Shown in pieces: positions 35,891 to 45,265 of a DNA stretch of 64,000 nt; position 1 is the first letter of the stretch; each line of letters starts with the position of its first letter. Under the pieces are notes generated by a model. The model saw only the letters and a list, made by a program, of their open reading frames with translations, searched no databases and was not told the DNA's origin. The DNA comes from an uncultured Coriobacteriaceae bacterium (GTDB lineage: Bacteria; Actinomycetota; Coriobacteriia; Coriobacteriales; Coriobacteriaceae): assembly GCA_944321435.1 (NCBI GenBank), contig CALULH010000001.1, forward strand, positions 1-64,000, read 5' to 3'. Made by a program: the position numbers and the translations under genes.

Positions 35891-35975
35891 GCGTAAGCGC
35901 AGCGCTCCCGCGCCTTGATTCGGCGCCTCCCGCACTTCTCCACGGCATTGCTTGCGGTAATGTGAAAGTAAGCTC

Positions 35976-36004
35976 TTGGTAAGAGAACAGTAAAATGGTA
36001 TCCT
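35976..36004 (+). promoter_or_regulatory. Candidate promoter of the phosphate-transport genes
   Basis: TTGGTA (35976-35981), a 17-base spacer and TATCCT (35999-36004) make a plausible sigma-70-type promoter 100 bases before the transporter start. Confidence 0.5.
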
Positions 36005-36103
36005 ATGGAGCGGTTTCGCGACGAGGCGCTTTTCTGTCGCGGCTCCTTCATGCATCGCCATCAACCGCATGGTCGCTCCCTGTAAGCGGCCGCCGCAGAG
36101 AAA

Positions 36104-37165
36104 GTGACGAACGTGGACGTCTCACTTGCCAACTTCGTGCAGCAAATGCTGGCGAACCCCATTCTTGCGATCACGGTGCTCCTCACCCTCGGCGTTATCT
36201 TCGTGAACGGTTGGACCGACGCGCCCAACGCCATCGCAACCTGCGTCACCACGCGCTGCATGCGCGTCCGCTCGGCTATCATCATGGCCGCGGTCTTCAA
36301 CTTCCTGGGCGTCCTCATCATGACGCACATCAACGCCTCGGTTGCCTCGACCATATCCAACATGGTCGACTTCGGAGGAAACACGCAGGACGCGCTGGTA
36401 GCGCTCTGCGCGGCGCTTTTCTCCATCGTGGTCTACAGCGTGGGCGCATCTGTCTTCGGCATCCCCACGAGCGAGTCCCACAGCCTCATCGCGGGCCTGA
36501 CGGGCGCGGCGTTCGCCATTCACGGCAACATGAGCGCCGTGAACGCTGGGGAGTGGGTCAAGGTGCTCTACGGCCTGGTCCTGAGCTTGGCGTTGGGCTT
36601 CGCGGTGGGCTGGCTCGTCTGCAAGGCGGTGAGCCTGCTCTGCGCGGGGCTCGATCGCCGGCGCACCAACGTCTTCTTCAAATACGCCCAGATCGTGGGC
36701 GCGGCGGCCATGAGCTTCATGCACGGCGCGCAGGACGGCCAGAAGTTCATCGGCGTGCTCTTCTTGGGAATGGCCTTCTGCAACGGCATGCCCAGCGTCG
36801 AGGGCATCGTCATCCCGGTGTGGCTCATGATCCTGTGCTCCACGGTCATGGGCATCGGCACCAGCGTGGGCGGCGAGAAGATCATCAAGTCCGTGGGCAT
36901 CGACATGGTCAAGCTCGAGAAGTACCAGGGCTTCTCTGCTGACGCGGCCAGCGCGACGTGCCTTCTGGTCATGACGCTTACGGGTATTCCGGTTTCCACC
37001 ACCCACGTCAAGACCAGCGCCATCATGGGCGTGGGCGCCGTCAAGCGCCTTTCCGCCATCAACTTCGGCGTGGTGAAGGACATGGTCCTCACCTGGGTCT
37101 TCACCTTCCCGGGCTGCGGCCTCATCAGCTTCTGCATGGCCAAGCTCTTCATGGTCCTGTTCTAA
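36104..37165 (+). CDS. Low-affinity inorganic phosphate transporter, Pit family
   Basis: The 353-residue membrane protein has about ten helices and the Pit repeats: VNGWTDAPNAIATCVTTR (about 38-55) in the first half and GVLFLGMAFCNG, then GIPVSTTHVKTSAIMGVGA (about 293-311) in the second; IPTSESHSLIAGLTGAA is the first copy of the STTH-like loop. Pit carriers import phosphate with protons or metal-phosphate complexes. The start may be GTG 36104 or GTG 36113; neither has a strong site. The next gene is the DUF47 partner usually co-transcribed with Pit. Confidence 0.9.
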   Translation: MTNVDVSLANFVQQMLANPILAITVLLTLGVIFVNGWTDAPNAIATCVTTRCMRVRSAIIMAAVFNFLGVLIMTHINASVASTISNMVDFGGNTQDALVALCAALFSIVVYSVGASVFGIPTSESHSLIAGLTGAAFAIHGNMSAVNAGEWVKVLYGLVLSLALGFAVGWLVCKAVSLLCAGLDRRRTNVFFKYAQIVGAAAMSFMHGAQDGQKFIGVLFLGMAFCNGMPSVEGIVIPVWLMILCSTVMGIGTSVGGEKIIKSVGIDMVKLEKYQGFSADAASATCLLVMTLTGIPVSTTHVKTSAIMGVGAVKRLSAINFGVVKDMVLTWVFTFPGCGLISFCMAKLFMVLF

Positions 37166-37228
37166 TCCGGACAGCAGAATCGTGCATTTGGCGCGTCGCA
37201 ACCGCGCCCGTGAGAAAGGGAAACTTCC

Positions 37229-37852
37229 ATGGCTAAAAAGAGCGACTCCTTCTATTTCGAGAACTTCTCGTCCTGCGCCGATTGCGCCTGCCGCGCAGCG
37301 GGCTTCCTCGCCGACCTCATGCGCAATTTCGACCCGCAGCGCGTGAAGGAGTCCATCGACGAGATGCACGCCATCGAGCAGGAGGCGGACGAGAAGCACC
37401 ATGAGATGAGCGATGCGCTCATCACCGCCTTCATCACGCCGATCGAGCGCGAGGATATTGCCCTGCTCTCCGACGGCCTGGACGTCGTGGTCGACCGCAT
37501 CGAGGGCGTGCTGCACCGCATCTACTTCACCAACGTCCAGAGCATCCGCCCCGACGCGCTCGACCTGGTGGACCTCACCGTCCGTGCCTGCAACGAGCTG
37601 AAGGAGCTCGTCGACGAGCTGGCGCGCTTCAAGCGCTCCAAGACCCTGCGCGACCACGTCATCGCCATCAACACCATCGAGGAGGAGGCCGACGGCGTGT
37701 ACCTGCAGGCCATGCGCAACCTCCACACTACCTGCGACGACGTGCACGACCTTATCGCCTGGCGCGACATCTACACCTTCTTGGAGTACTGCGCCGACGC
37801 GTGCGAGAGCGTGGCGGCCATCGTGCAGACCACGGTGATGAAGAACAGCTAA
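37229..37852 (+). CDS. DUF47 (PhoU-like) accessory protein of the Pit transporter
   Basis: The 207-residue all-helical protein matches DUF47/Pit-accessory proteins: MHAIEQEADEKHHEMSDALI (about 48-67), ITPIEREDIALLSDGLDVVVD (about 70-90), then INTIEEEADGVYLQAMRNL (about 148-166). The E-x-E-A-D pattern repeats in each half, as in PhoU-like metal-binding bundles. These proteins are believed to control Pit activity. It is 63 bases behind the transporter gene and followed by a terminator. Confidence 0.9.
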   Translation: MAKKSDSFYFENFSSCADCACRAAGFLADLMRNFDPQRVKESIDEMHAIEQEADEKHHEMSDALITAFITPIEREDIALLSDGLDVVVDRIEGVLHRIYFTNVQSIRPDALDLVDLTVRACNELKELVDELARFKRSKTLRDHVIAINTIEEEADGVYLQAMRNLHTTCDDVHDLIAWRDIYTFLEYCADACESVAAIVQTTVMKNS

Positions 37853-37913
37853 GCGGCGCGGCATAGGCCGGCGGGCGAGAAGCGCCAAGCCGGCAGGTGA
37901 TACGCATGCAGCC

Positions 37914-37938
37914 AAGGCGCCCCCGCGGGGGCGCCTTT
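37914..37938 (+). terminator. Terminator after the DUF47 gene
   Basis: AAGGCGCCCCC and GGGGGCGCCTT are perfectly complementary with almost no loop; a short TTT follows. It can act in both directions. Confidence 0.65.
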
Positions 37939-38023
37939 CCGTCCCTCTGCGCCTTTTCTAGATCTCGATTTTGGTGCGCTTTTGCTCGGTGTTTTGGACG
38001 GCGCGCCGTTCGCATGCGCCCGC

Positions 38024-38029
38024 TATACT
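38024..38029 (+). promoter_or_regulatory. Candidate -10 box of the YigZ-family gene
   Basis: TATACT lies 30 bases before the ATG at 38059; no good -35 visible. Confidence 0.4.
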
Positions 38030-38058
38030 GGACGCAGGCAAACCCGAGGGAGGGCCCT

Positions 38059-38694
38059 ATGGAGAGCTACATCACGCTGCGGACGGGCGTCGAGGCGCGC
38101 GGCGAGTTCGAGGACCGTAAGAGCCGCTTCATCGCGCAGCTCGCGCATGTGGCCGGCGAGGACGAGGCCAACGCGTTTATCGCCCAGGTGCGCGCCCGCC
38201 ACTACGACGCGCGCCACAACGTGCCGGCGTGGATCCTCGTGGACGGGCGCGAGCGGCAATCCGACGACGGCGAGCCCTCGCGCACGAGCGGCATGCCCAC
38301 GCTGGAGGTGCTGCGCGGCGCAGGGCTCAAGGACGTATGCTGCGTGGTCACGCGCTACTTCGGGGGGACGCTCCTGGGCCCGGGCGGCCTGGTGCGCGCG
38401 TACACGGCGGCAACGCAGGCGGCGGTGGCCGACGCGCGCGATGCAGGTCTGCTCGTCGAGATGACCGAGGTCGTGCCCGTGTCGGTGCCGGTTCCTTACG
38501 CGCGCTACGAGCAGGTGCTCCGCCTGGCGCAGGATCATGGCGCGCATGTGGCCGAGACCGCCTTCGCGGCCGACGTGACGCTCTCGCTCGTCTTCCGCGC
38601 CGGCGACGAGGCGGCGTTTCTCGCCCCTTTGACCGAGCTCATGGCTGGTCAGGACATAGCCCGGGTGGGCGAGAAGCGCTTTGCGGAGTTCTAG
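38059..38694 (+). CDS. YigZ/IMPACT family protein (UPF0029)
   Basis: The 211-residue protein has the N-terminal UPF0029 domain with FEDRKSRFIAQLAHV (about 16-30), the conserved DDGEPSRTSGMPTLEVL (about 73-89) and VVTRYFGGTLLGPGGLVRAY (about 100-119), and a C-terminal DUF1949 domain. The family is related to eukaryotic IMPACT, a regulator of GCN1-GCN2 signalling; the bacterial role is unknown, possibly RNA or ribosome binding. ATG with GGGAGGG upstream. Convergent with a HAD gene, 9 bases apart. Confidence 0.9.
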   Translation: MESYITLRTGVEARGEFEDRKSRFIAQLAHVAGEDEANAFIAQVRARHYDARHNVPAWILVDGRERQSDDGEPSRTSGMPTLEVLRGAGLKDVCCVVTRYFGGTLLGPGGLVRAYTAATQAAVADARDAGLLVEMTEVVPVSVPVPYARYEQVLRLAQDHGAHVAETAFAADVTLSLVFRAGDEAAFLAPLTELMAGQDIARVGEKRFAEF

Positions 38695-38703
38695 CCGCCC
38701 TCT

Positions 38704-39321
38704 TTAGGCCAACGTGAGCCCGTAGCCGGCGAGTGCCTTCTTGAAGGCCTCCACGTCGCCGTCGAACCGGTAGGCGCTCATGCCCACGCGCTCGGCGCCG
38801 GCCACGTTGAGCGCGTTGTCGTCCACGAAGAGGCATACCTGCGGGTCGAGGGCGTAGCGGTCGCACAGCGTGCGGTACAGGCGCGCGTCGGGCTTCATCA
38901 CGCGCTCCGCGGCCGAGAACACGACGCCGTCGAACGCTTCGTAGGCGGGGGAGCGCCCCAGCTGGTCTTCTATGTTCATGCCGGCGTTGGAGAGCACGTA
39001 GAGGCCGGCGCCCCCGCGTTTGAGCGCCCAGACCACCTCGGCCATGCCCGGAACGGGGTCCGAGAGCGCCGTCCAGCCGGCAAGGGCCCGCTCGAGCGCC
39101 GGGTGCAGGCGCTCGGGAAGGCGGCTTTTGGCGGTGAAGGCGATGGTCTCGTCGTCAACGGCGCCGGCGTCGCGCAACGGCCACTCGCCCGACCCGAAGA
39201 GCGCCCGGTTGAGCAGCGCGGCGTCTTGCTCGCTTTCCGTGAACGAACGGCTGAAGTACGCGCCGTCGAAGCTCATGAGCACACCGCCCATGTCGAAGAT
39301 TACGTTTGCGATCTGCGTCAT
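38704..39321 (-). CDS. HAD-family hydrolase (YihX-like)
   Basis: The 205-residue protein has the HAD motifs: nucleophile Asp10 in VIFDMGGVL, Ser111 in VLSNAG, Lys143 in VMKPDARLY, and Asp167-Asp168 in FVDDNALN. The second Asp of the usual DxD is Gly12, as is common in the YihX/epoxide-hydrolase N-terminal branch (FDLGNV/FDxGGV). It is probably a cytosolic sugar-phosphate or nucleotide phosphatase; the substrate cannot be told. It lies 45 bases downstream of the peptidase gene, likely the same transcript. Confidence 0.87.
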   Translation of the reverse strand: MTQIANVIFDMGGVLMSFDGAYFSRSFTESEQDAALLNRALFGSGEWPLRDAGAVDDETIAFTAKSRLPERLHPALERALAGWTALSDPVPGMAEVVWALKRGGAGLYVLSNAGMNIEDQLGRSPAYEAFDGVVFSAAERVMKPDARLYRTLCDRYALDPQVCLFVDDNALNVAGAERVGMSAYRFDGDVEAFKKALAGYGLTLA

Positions 39322-39366
39322 CGTGTCCTCCGTCTCGTGTGCTTTCGCGCCCTTGCGCCGACGCGC

Positions 39367-40728
39367 CTACCGTGCGAGCGAGCCCATGGGATCCCACGGC
39401 GCCAGTACCACGGGCTTGGCCTCGTAGGCGGCGCGCTCCTCGTCGGTCAGGTACTTCTTGTCCACTACCACCTGGTACACGTAGTCGCTGAACCATGCGT
39501 CGCTCATAATGTCGTAGCCCTTCTTGCCGCGATCGTCTCCCCAGCTGTTCTCCACGCGCCAGCGGGTGGTGCGGCCCTTCCCGTCGAAGTTCACCCCTTG
39601 GAAGACCATGGCGTGCGTCATGAGACTCTCTCCGAAATCCAGGCGCGCGGCCTTGTCCATGCCATGGGCCAAGGGGAGGCCGAAGAGCCCGTCGACATCG
39701 CAGGCGGCCTGGTCGAGTACGCCGTCGTCGTGCAGGAAGTACTGGTCGACATCGCAGCCGAACCACACCGGAAGGCCGTCCTTGAGCTGCGCGGCTGCCG
39801 CGCGCTTGAGCGACTCGACGGGCAGGTTCACGTAGCGTACGCCGCCCGCTTCGACTACGTTTCCCAGGAACTCAACGGTGTAGGAGCGCAGATAGGGCTT
39901 GTCGGAGGTGGGCGCGTTGATGAGCGACACGTAGTCGTCCAGGTTCATGTCGACGAACTCCGAGAAGAAGCCCTGCGGAGTGTAGGATCCGCTTGCCACG
40001 AGCTCGTTCTTCTCATTGCGCAGGCGCACGTCGAAGCGCTGGGGCGGCTCGCCCAGGCAGATGGCGAGCATGCGGTAGACGTCCGTCAGCATCCTCTCCT
40101 TCATGGTGTCCAGGCGGGGGCGCTTGGCGCCGTCCGCCACGGCCTCGCGCAGGTCGCGGGCGCATGCGCGCAGGTAGCGCGTCAGGTACGCGTCCATGTG
40201 CGCGGTGTGGGAGGACGAGAAGGTCTCGGGCATGGCCTCCTTGGGGACCACGCCGTACTTCTTCACGAGCGCGCGGAACATGTCCCACTGGCCGCCGTCG
40301 CCCATGGGGTCGGCAAGCAAAAAGCTCACCTTGCGCGAGGTCAGCTTCTTGCCGGCCGTGGCGATGACGTTCTCCATGAAGAGGTTGGCGCGCTCGTACT
40401 TGTCCCAGAACAGCGGGTAGGCCTGGGAGAGCTCGAAGGTCTTGAGGCCGAGCTTTTTCATGACGCGGTAGCGCATGGTGTTGAGGCTCGCGAACATCCA
40501 GCACCGGCCCGAGCGCTCCTGGTTGGTGACGGCGCCCTGCTCGAGTTGGACGTCGAACGTGGTGGTCGCCAGCGCCGCAGCCCCGGGGACGCGCGCGGCG
40601 GTTCGGATGTCGGTGGCGGATACGGCGTGCTGCGCCAAGACGGCGGCACGGTCGGCCGCAAAGCGCTCGCTCGCGCGCTTGACACGGTCCGGGGTGATCC
40701 GGCGGCTGGCAGGGATGTCGTCTGGCAT
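39367..40728 (-). CDS. pepC: C1-family aminopeptidase C (bleomycin-hydrolase type)
   Basis: The 453-residue papain-like peptidase has Cys76 in NQERSGRCWMFASLN, His372 in THAMVFQGV and Asn394 in RVENSWGDDRGKKGYDIMSD, the full catalytic triad of PepC/BLH enzymes. These form hexameric barrels in the cytosol and trim N-terminal residues from peptides. Length is normal. The ATG has AAAGGA upstream. The C-terminus ends after WDPMGSLAR; in relatives the C-terminal tail enters the active site and sets exopeptidase action. Confidence 0.92.
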   Translation of the reverse strand: MPDDIPASRRITPDRVKRASERFAADRAAVLAQHAVSATDIRTAARVPGAAALATTTFDVQLEQGAVTNQERSGRCWMFASLNTMRYRVMKKLGLKTFELSQAYPLFWDKYERANLFMENVIATAGKKLTSRKVSFLLADPMGDGGQWDMFRALVKKYGVVPKEAMPETFSSSHTAHMDAYLTRYLRACARDLREAVADGAKRPRLDTMKERMLTDVYRMLAICLGEPPQRFDVRLRNEKNELVASGSYTPQGFFSEFVDMNLDDYVSLINAPTSDKPYLRSYTVEFLGNVVEAGGVRYVNLPVESLKRAAAAQLKDGLPVWFGCDVDQYFLHDDGVLDQAACDVDGLFGLPLAHGMDKAARLDFGESLMTHAMVFQGVNFDGKGRTTRWRVENSWGDDRGKKGYDIMSDAWFSDYVYQVVVDKKYLTDEERAAYEAKPVVLAPWDPMGSLAR

Positions 40729-40832
40729 GGGAGTCCTTTCTCGCGCGGTTGCTCCCTGCGATTATGGCCCAAAACGACACCGCGCGAAAGCGCGGCGCCG
40801 AGGCGCCGCCCCGGGGCGGCATCGCGTCGGGC

Positions 40833-41741
40833 CTACAGCACGGCGCTGCCCGCGATGATGCAGATCGGCATGGTGGCAAGGCTCAAAAGCGTCGACACCG
40901 CCACGATGCCCGATCCCAGGCGGTAGTCGGCGCCGAACTTCTCCGCGAACATGGCCGTGACGGAGCCCGCCGGCGTGGAGAGCGTCACGAGCACCGTCAG
41001 CTTGACGAGCGGGGAGGACAGCGGGGCAAAGACCAGCATCACGAGCAGGATGGCGGGCACCACCAGGAGGCGCAGCGCGCAGGTCTCGTAGATGAGCCGG
41101 CTGTGGAAGACGCTGCGCAGGTCGGCGCTTGCCAGGTAGGAGCCCAGCACGATCATCACGAGCCCGGTGTTGACGTCGGCGATGGTGGTCATGGTCGCGT
41201 CCACGATCTCCGGCGGGCGCAGGGACAGCGCGAAGCACAGGAGGCCGATCACGAGCGCGATGATGCAGGGATTGGTGACCACCTTCTTGAGCGACATGGC
41301 GTTGCGGTTGCGGGCCATGAGGCACACGCCGTACGTCCACACGATAAAGGTGGACACCGCGTTGCACACCGACAGGTAGAACACGTACTCCTCGCCCAGG
41401 GCACCCTGCACGAGCGGGATTCCCATGAAGCCGCAGTTGCTGAAGATCACGCCGAAGCGCGCCACGTTCTGCGCGTCGCTGAAGACGATTCGCGTGAAGC
41501 CGATGGTGACGAGCATGATGACGGTGGTGAGTGCGGCGCACACCAGCGCGTCGGCGAGCTTCTCGGGCGTGAAGTCCAGCATGAGCGACTGCACGATGAT
41601 GACCGGGCTGACTATGTAGAGCACGATGTCGGAGAACTGGCTGGTGCCGGATTTGTCGATGACGCCCTCCTTGCGGAGGCAGAACCCGATGACCATGATG
41701 ACGGCCATGATGACGATCTGCTGCACCAGCGCGATAACCAC
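40833..41741 (-). CDS. AEC-family (auxin efflux carrier-like) transporter
   Basis: The 302-residue membrane protein has about ten helices and the two-half AEC layout: GFCLRKEGVIDKSGTSQFSD near the N-terminus, GVIFSNCGFMGIPLVQGALG (about 105-124) and TLSTPAGSVTAMFAEKFG (about 250-267). AEC carriers export or import organic acids such as malate or lactate; the substrate is unknown here. The GTG start at 41741 has AAGGAG 8 bases upstream; longer readings lack a site. A TACAAT -10 candidate lies at 41782-41787. Confidence 0.87.
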   Translation of the reverse strand: MVIALVQQIVIMAVIMVIGFCLRKEGVIDKSGTSQFSDIVLYIVSPVIIVQSLMLDFTPEKLADALVCAALTTVIMLVTIGFTRIVFSDAQNVARFGVIFSNCGFMGIPLVQGALGEEYVFYLSVCNAVSTFIVWTYGVCLMARNRNAMSLKKVVTNPCIIALVIGLLCFALSLRPPEIVDATMTTIADVNTGLVMIVLGSYLASADLRSVFHSRLIYETCALRLLVVPAILLVMLVFAPLSSPLVKLTVLVTLSTPAGSVTAMFAEKFGADYRLGSGIVAVSTLLSLATMPICIIAGSAVL

Positions 41742-41781
41742 GAAACATGCTCCTTTGCTGCAGGTGGGGACGGGCATCGCC

Positions 41782-41787
41782 ATTGTA
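41782..41787 (-). promoter_or_regulatory. Candidate -10 box of the AEC-transporter gene
   Basis: TACAAT on the minus strand, 40 bases upstream of the GTG start at 41741. Confidence 0.35.
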
Positions 41788-41968
41788 CCGCCGCCCGCTT
41801 TGCGCTTCGGCGCTGCCGGTGCGGATCTTTGCCGCGGCGCAAGCGGAAGTCTCCGGCAGGCATTGCCCCCGCGCCGTGCGTGCCGCCGGCCGGCGCCCCG
41901 GCCCGCCGTCTCGCGCGTGTGGGAAGGCGGAGCGCCGCATTCTGGGCAACCGGGGCGGAGGCGTTGTT

Positions 41969-41974
41969 TATACT
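41969..41974 (+). promoter_or_regulatory. Candidate -10 box of the CCA-adding enzyme gene
   Basis: TATACT, 29 bases before the GTG start at 42003. No good -35. Confidence 0.4.
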
Positions 41975-42002
41975 CAAAAAGACGACGGCGGAAGGAGACA
42001 GG

Positions 42003-43625
42003 GTGACAGAGACGCGCGCGCAAAACGGCGTGCCGGCGCTCAGGGGGCATGTTCCCTCGACGGGCGCCCTCCGCGTGCTCGCGGCGCTCGAGGCGGCGGG
42101 GCACGAGGCGTGGATCGTGGGAGGCTGGGTGCGCGACGCCCTCATGGACCTGCCCGATCACGATATCGACCTGACCTGCTCGGCGCCGTGGCAGGAGAGC
42201 AAGCGCGCGCTCGAGGCGGCGGGCATCGCCGTGGTGGAGTCGGGCGTCAAGTTCGGCGGCATCACGGCTGTGGTGCCGCCGGATGGCGCGGGCTCCGCCG
42301 AGCCCGAGCGCATCGAGGTCACCACCTACCGCGTCGACGGCTTCTACACCGACGGGCGCCATCCCGACAGCGTGACCTTCGCTCGCACCGTCGAGGAGGA
42401 CCTGTCCCGCCGCGATTTCACGGTGAACGCCATGGCCTGGCATCCGCGCCGCGGGCTCCTGGACCGCTACGGCGGGGCGGAGGACATCCGCGCCGGGCTC
42501 ATCCGGGCGGTGGGCGATCCGCGCACGCGCTTCCAGGAGGACGCGCTGCGCATGCTCCGCGCCGTGCGCTTCGCGTGCCGCCTGGGCTTCGCGGTCGAGG
42601 AAGGCACGGCGCGGGCGCTCGCCGCCTGCGCCCCGCAGCTTAACCAGGTGGCGCGCGAGCGCGTGGGCTGGGAGCTCGACCGGATTCTGGCTACCGGCCG
42701 CGCCGGCGAGGCGTTGCTGCGCTACCCGGAGACCATGTGCGCCGCGGTTCCCGAGCTCGCCGCGTCGCGCGGCTTCGACCAGCGGACCGCCTACCATTGC
42801 TACGATGTGTACGCGCACGTTGCGCACGTGCTCGCCCGGGCGGGCGGGCATCCGCTGGAGACCGGCGATCCCGCCGAGAACGAGGCTGCCCAAGCGGATG
42901 CGCGCTGGCCCCGCGGCGCCGGCGGCCGGGAGGCCCTGCCATCCCGGCTTGCGCCCGCGCCCGCTGAGCCCGCGCGCTCGCTCATGTGGGCGGCGCTGCT
43001 CCACGACGTCGGCAAGCCCGGCTGCTTCACGCTGGACGAGCGGGGCCGCGGGCACTTCTACGGCCATCCCGAGGCGGGCGAGAAGACCGCCCGCGCCGTC
43101 ATGCGGCGCCTGGGGATGCCCGCCGCGCTCATCCGCGAGGTCTGCCTGCTCGTGCGCTACCACGACACCCCGCTCAGGCCCGAGCGCGCGGCCCTGCTCA
43201 AGATGATGGGGCGCTTCTCGGGCGAGGGGCTCGACACCGCCCGGCTCATGGACGAGCTTTTCGACCTGCGCCGCGCCGACGCGCTGGGCAAGGATCCCCG
43301 CTGCTTCTCCTACGTGGCCGATATCGAGCGCATGCGCGCCCAGGTGCGGGAGCTCATCGCCGAGGGGGCCGCGTACAGCCTGAAGACCCTCGCGCTCACC
43401 GGCGCCGACCTCGTCGCCTGCGGCGTCGAGCCGGGACGGCGCATCGGCGAGCTGCTCCAGGGCGCGCTCGGCGCATGCGTGGCCGGCGTCGTTCCCAACG
43501 ACCGCGCGGCGCTGCTCGTGCACCTGGGGCTCGCGCTGGCGCCGCAGGCGCAGATCCGGCCTCTTGCCGGTCCCGACGCAGACGGCCCGAGCCCGGCTGC
43601 AACGACGAGCGCGAACGGGGTATAA
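42003..43625 (+). CDS. CCA tRNA nucleotidyltransferase with HD domain
   Basis: The 540-residue class II nucleotidyltransferase carries the head motif IVGGWVRDALM (about 38-48), the metal-binding DHDIDLT with Asp54 and Asp56, EVTTYRVDGFYTDGRHPDSV (about 103-122), SRRDFTVNAMAW and the RFQEDALRMLRAVRFA helix. A C-terminal HD phosphohydrolase domain follows (LLHDVGKPG at about 332, then HFYGHPEAG). It adds or repairs the tRNA CCA end. About 25 low-complexity residues (about 285-315) separate the two parts. GTG with GGAG upstream. Confidence 0.92.
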   Translation: MTETRAQNGVPALRGHVPSTGALRVLAALEAAGHEAWIVGGWVRDALMDLPDHDIDLTCSAPWQESKRALEAAGIAVVESGVKFGGITAVVPPDGAGSAEPERIEVTTYRVDGFYTDGRHPDSVTFARTVEEDLSRRDFTVNAMAWHPRRGLLDRYGGAEDIRAGLIRAVGDPRTRFQEDALRMLRAVRFACRLGFAVEEGTARALAACAPQLNQVARERVGWELDRILATGRAGEALLRYPETMCAAVPELAASRGFDQRTAYHCYDVYAHVAHVLARAGGHPLETGDPAENEAAQADARWPRGAGGREALPSRLAPAPAEPARSLMWAALLHDVGKPGCFTLDERGRGHFYGHPEAGEKTARAVMRRLGMPAALIREVCLLVRYHDTPLRPERAALLKMMGRFSGEGLDTARLMDELFDLRRADALGKDPRCFSYVADIERMRAQVRELIAEGAAYSLKTLALTGADLVACGVEPGRRIGELLQGALGACVAGVVPNDRAALLVHLGLALAPQAQIRPLAGPDADGPSPAATTSANGV

Positions 43626-43657
43626 GGCAGCTCAAGCTAACTGAAGAGAGGCTGCTG

Positions 43658-45001
43658 ATGCATCAGGGACAGACGGACGGCGCGCGCGCCGCGACCTTCG
43701 CGCGCAACCTGCAGGGCATGGTCGACCTTCTCGCCGGCGGCGAGAAGCGTCCCGGCGAGCGCCGGATCGGGCTCGAGCTCGAGCGCATCCTTATAGACGC
43801 GGACGGGCGGACGGTGCCCTTCTCGGGGCCGCGGGGCGTTGCGGCGCTGCTCGAGGTCATGGCCGAGGGCCGTGCGGAGGGCGAGCGGGTCGTGATCGAC
43901 GGGCGCCTCATGGGCCTGGCCTACGACATCCCCACCGAGAAGGGCGCGGTGGGCGCCACGGTTTCTTTGGAGCCGGCTTCCCAGCTCGAGGTCTCGGTGG
44001 GCCCCTCCTGCTCGGTCGAGGCGCTTTACCTTGCTATCCGCGCGTTCGACGCCGAGGTTGAGGCTGCCTGCCGTCGCCTGGGGCTCGACGCGCGCCTGGT
44101 GCCGCGCGGCTACAACCCCGTTGTCTCCGACCCGTCCTCGCTCGAGCTCATCCCTAAGAAGCGCTACGCCGACATGGACGCCTATCTGAGCCGCCGCGGC
44201 CGGTACGCCCGCGACATGATGCGGGCCACGGCGAGCACGCAGGTGTCGATCGACTACACCGACGAGGCCGACGCCATGCGCGTCATGCGCTGCGTCACGG
44301 TGCTCGGCCCCGTGCTGGCGTTCCTGTTCGACAACGCCCCGCGCTTCCGCGGCGCGCCCTCCCCGGGCATGGCGCGCTCGCGCATCTGGCGCGACATGGA
44401 CCCCGACCGCTGCGGCACCGTCCCGGGGAGCCTCGCGCGCAACCCCGACGGATTGCCGGCCTTCACCTTCGAGCGCTACGCCCGCTGGGTGGCGGGCGTC
44501 AAGCCCATCCTGTTCACCGACGCGGCGCATGAGACCCGCCCCACGGGTGACCGCACCGCCGCCGACCTCATGGGCGACCGCGTCCTTGCGCCCTCCGAGC
44601 TTATGCACCTGTTCTCCATGGTGTTTCCCAACGTGCGGCTCAAGGGCTTCGTGGAGGTGCGCGAGATGGACTCCCTTCCGCCGCGCTTGGCCGCCGCGTG
44701 CGCCAGCCTGGTGGCGGCGGCCGTGTACTGCCCCTGCCTGGGCGCGCGCCTTTCCTTCGATATGGACGCGGTGGACGAGAACGACGTGGAGCGTGCGCGC
44801 GACGACCTCGAGGAGCGCGGTTGGGATGCGCGCCCTTACGGCGTGCCCGTGGCCGACCTGGCCGCAGAGCTGGCGGCCCAGGCGCGGGAGTGCGCGAAGA
44901 CGGACTTCGACCGCGACTCGGCCGACCTGCTGGCGGACCTTTGGGCGGGGCAGCGCTTGCCGCGCGACCTTGCGGAGGCAGAGCTCGACCGGTATCGGTA
45001 G
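43658..45001 (+). CDS. Glutamate-cysteine ligase family protein (GCS2 type)
   Basis: The 447-residue protein has the GCS2 pattern: RRIGLELERILID (about 35-47), LEPASQLEVSVGPS (about 107-120), RGYNPV, KKRYADMDAYL and MMRATASTQVSIDYTDEADA (about 186-205), then FVEVREMDSLPP. Such enzymes join glutamate to cysteine, the first step of glutathione or related thiol synthesis; the type here is closest to actinobacterial/plant-like forms. No glutathione synthetase is in the window. The ATG has GAGAGG upstream. It follows the CCA gene by 32 bases. Confidence 0.85.
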   Translation: MHQGQTDGARAATFARNLQGMVDLLAGGEKRPGERRIGLELERILIDADGRTVPFSGPRGVAALLEVMAEGRAEGERVVIDGRLMGLAYDIPTEKGAVGATVSLEPASQLEVSVGPSCSVEALYLAIRAFDAEVEAACRRLGLDARLVPRGYNPVVSDPSSLELIPKKRYADMDAYLSRRGRYARDMMRATASTQVSIDYTDEADAMRVMRCVTVLGPVLAFLFDNAPRFRGAPSPGMARSRIWRDMDPDRCGTVPGSLARNPDGLPAFTFERYARWVAGVKPILFTDAAHETRPTGDRTAADLMGDRVLAPSELMHLFSMVFPNVRLKGFVEVREMDSLPPRLAAACASLVAAAVYCPCLGARLSFDMDAVDENDVERARDDLEERGWDARPYGVPVADLAAELAAQARECAKTDFDRDSADLLADLWAGQRLPRDLAEAELDRYR

Positions 45002-45105
45002 GGGCGGGGCGGCGCGCTTAAGCCCCGGTGGGTACGCGTCTTACCAGCGAAAACACTCGTTTCTCCTCATTTTATCCACAATTTCAAAAAGTTTGGGACA
45101 AGGGC

Positions 45106-45134
45106 TTGCAATATCGGGGTTGCTCCCGTAATAT
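45106..45134 (+). promoter_or_regulatory. Promoter of the tRNA-Gln/tRNA-Glu unit
   Basis: TTGCAA (45106-45111), a 17-base spacer and TAATAT (45129-45134), 37 bases before tRNA-Gln. This is the best-formed sigma-70-type promoter in the window. Confidence 0.7.
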
Positions 45135-45171
45135 TCTTTCTCGCGCAGCAGGCGCAAGGACAGACACCAAT

Positions 45172-45245
45172 TGGGATGTCGTCTAACGGCAGGACAGCGG
45201 ATTCTGGTTCCGTCAATGGGGGTTCGATTCCCTCCATCCCAGCCA
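45172..45245 (+). tRNA. tRNA-Gln (anticodon CUG)
   Basis: Acceptor arms TGGGATG and CATCCCA pair, followed by GCCA including an encoded CCA. The anticodon stem GCGGA/TCCGT encloses the loop TTCTGGT, giving CTG. The T arm contains GGGGGTTCGATTCCC. It reads CAG, the main Gln codon of this high-GC genome. Confidence 0.95.
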
Positions 45246-45265
45246 ATGTCTTGTCCACTACATAC

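Noticed and set aside
40749..42002. Upstream in-frame extension of the CCA-adding enzyme by 418 codons
   Set aside because: It is the antisense image of the AEC-transporter gene. The GTG at 42003 has a ribosome site and the conserved sequence starts soon after.
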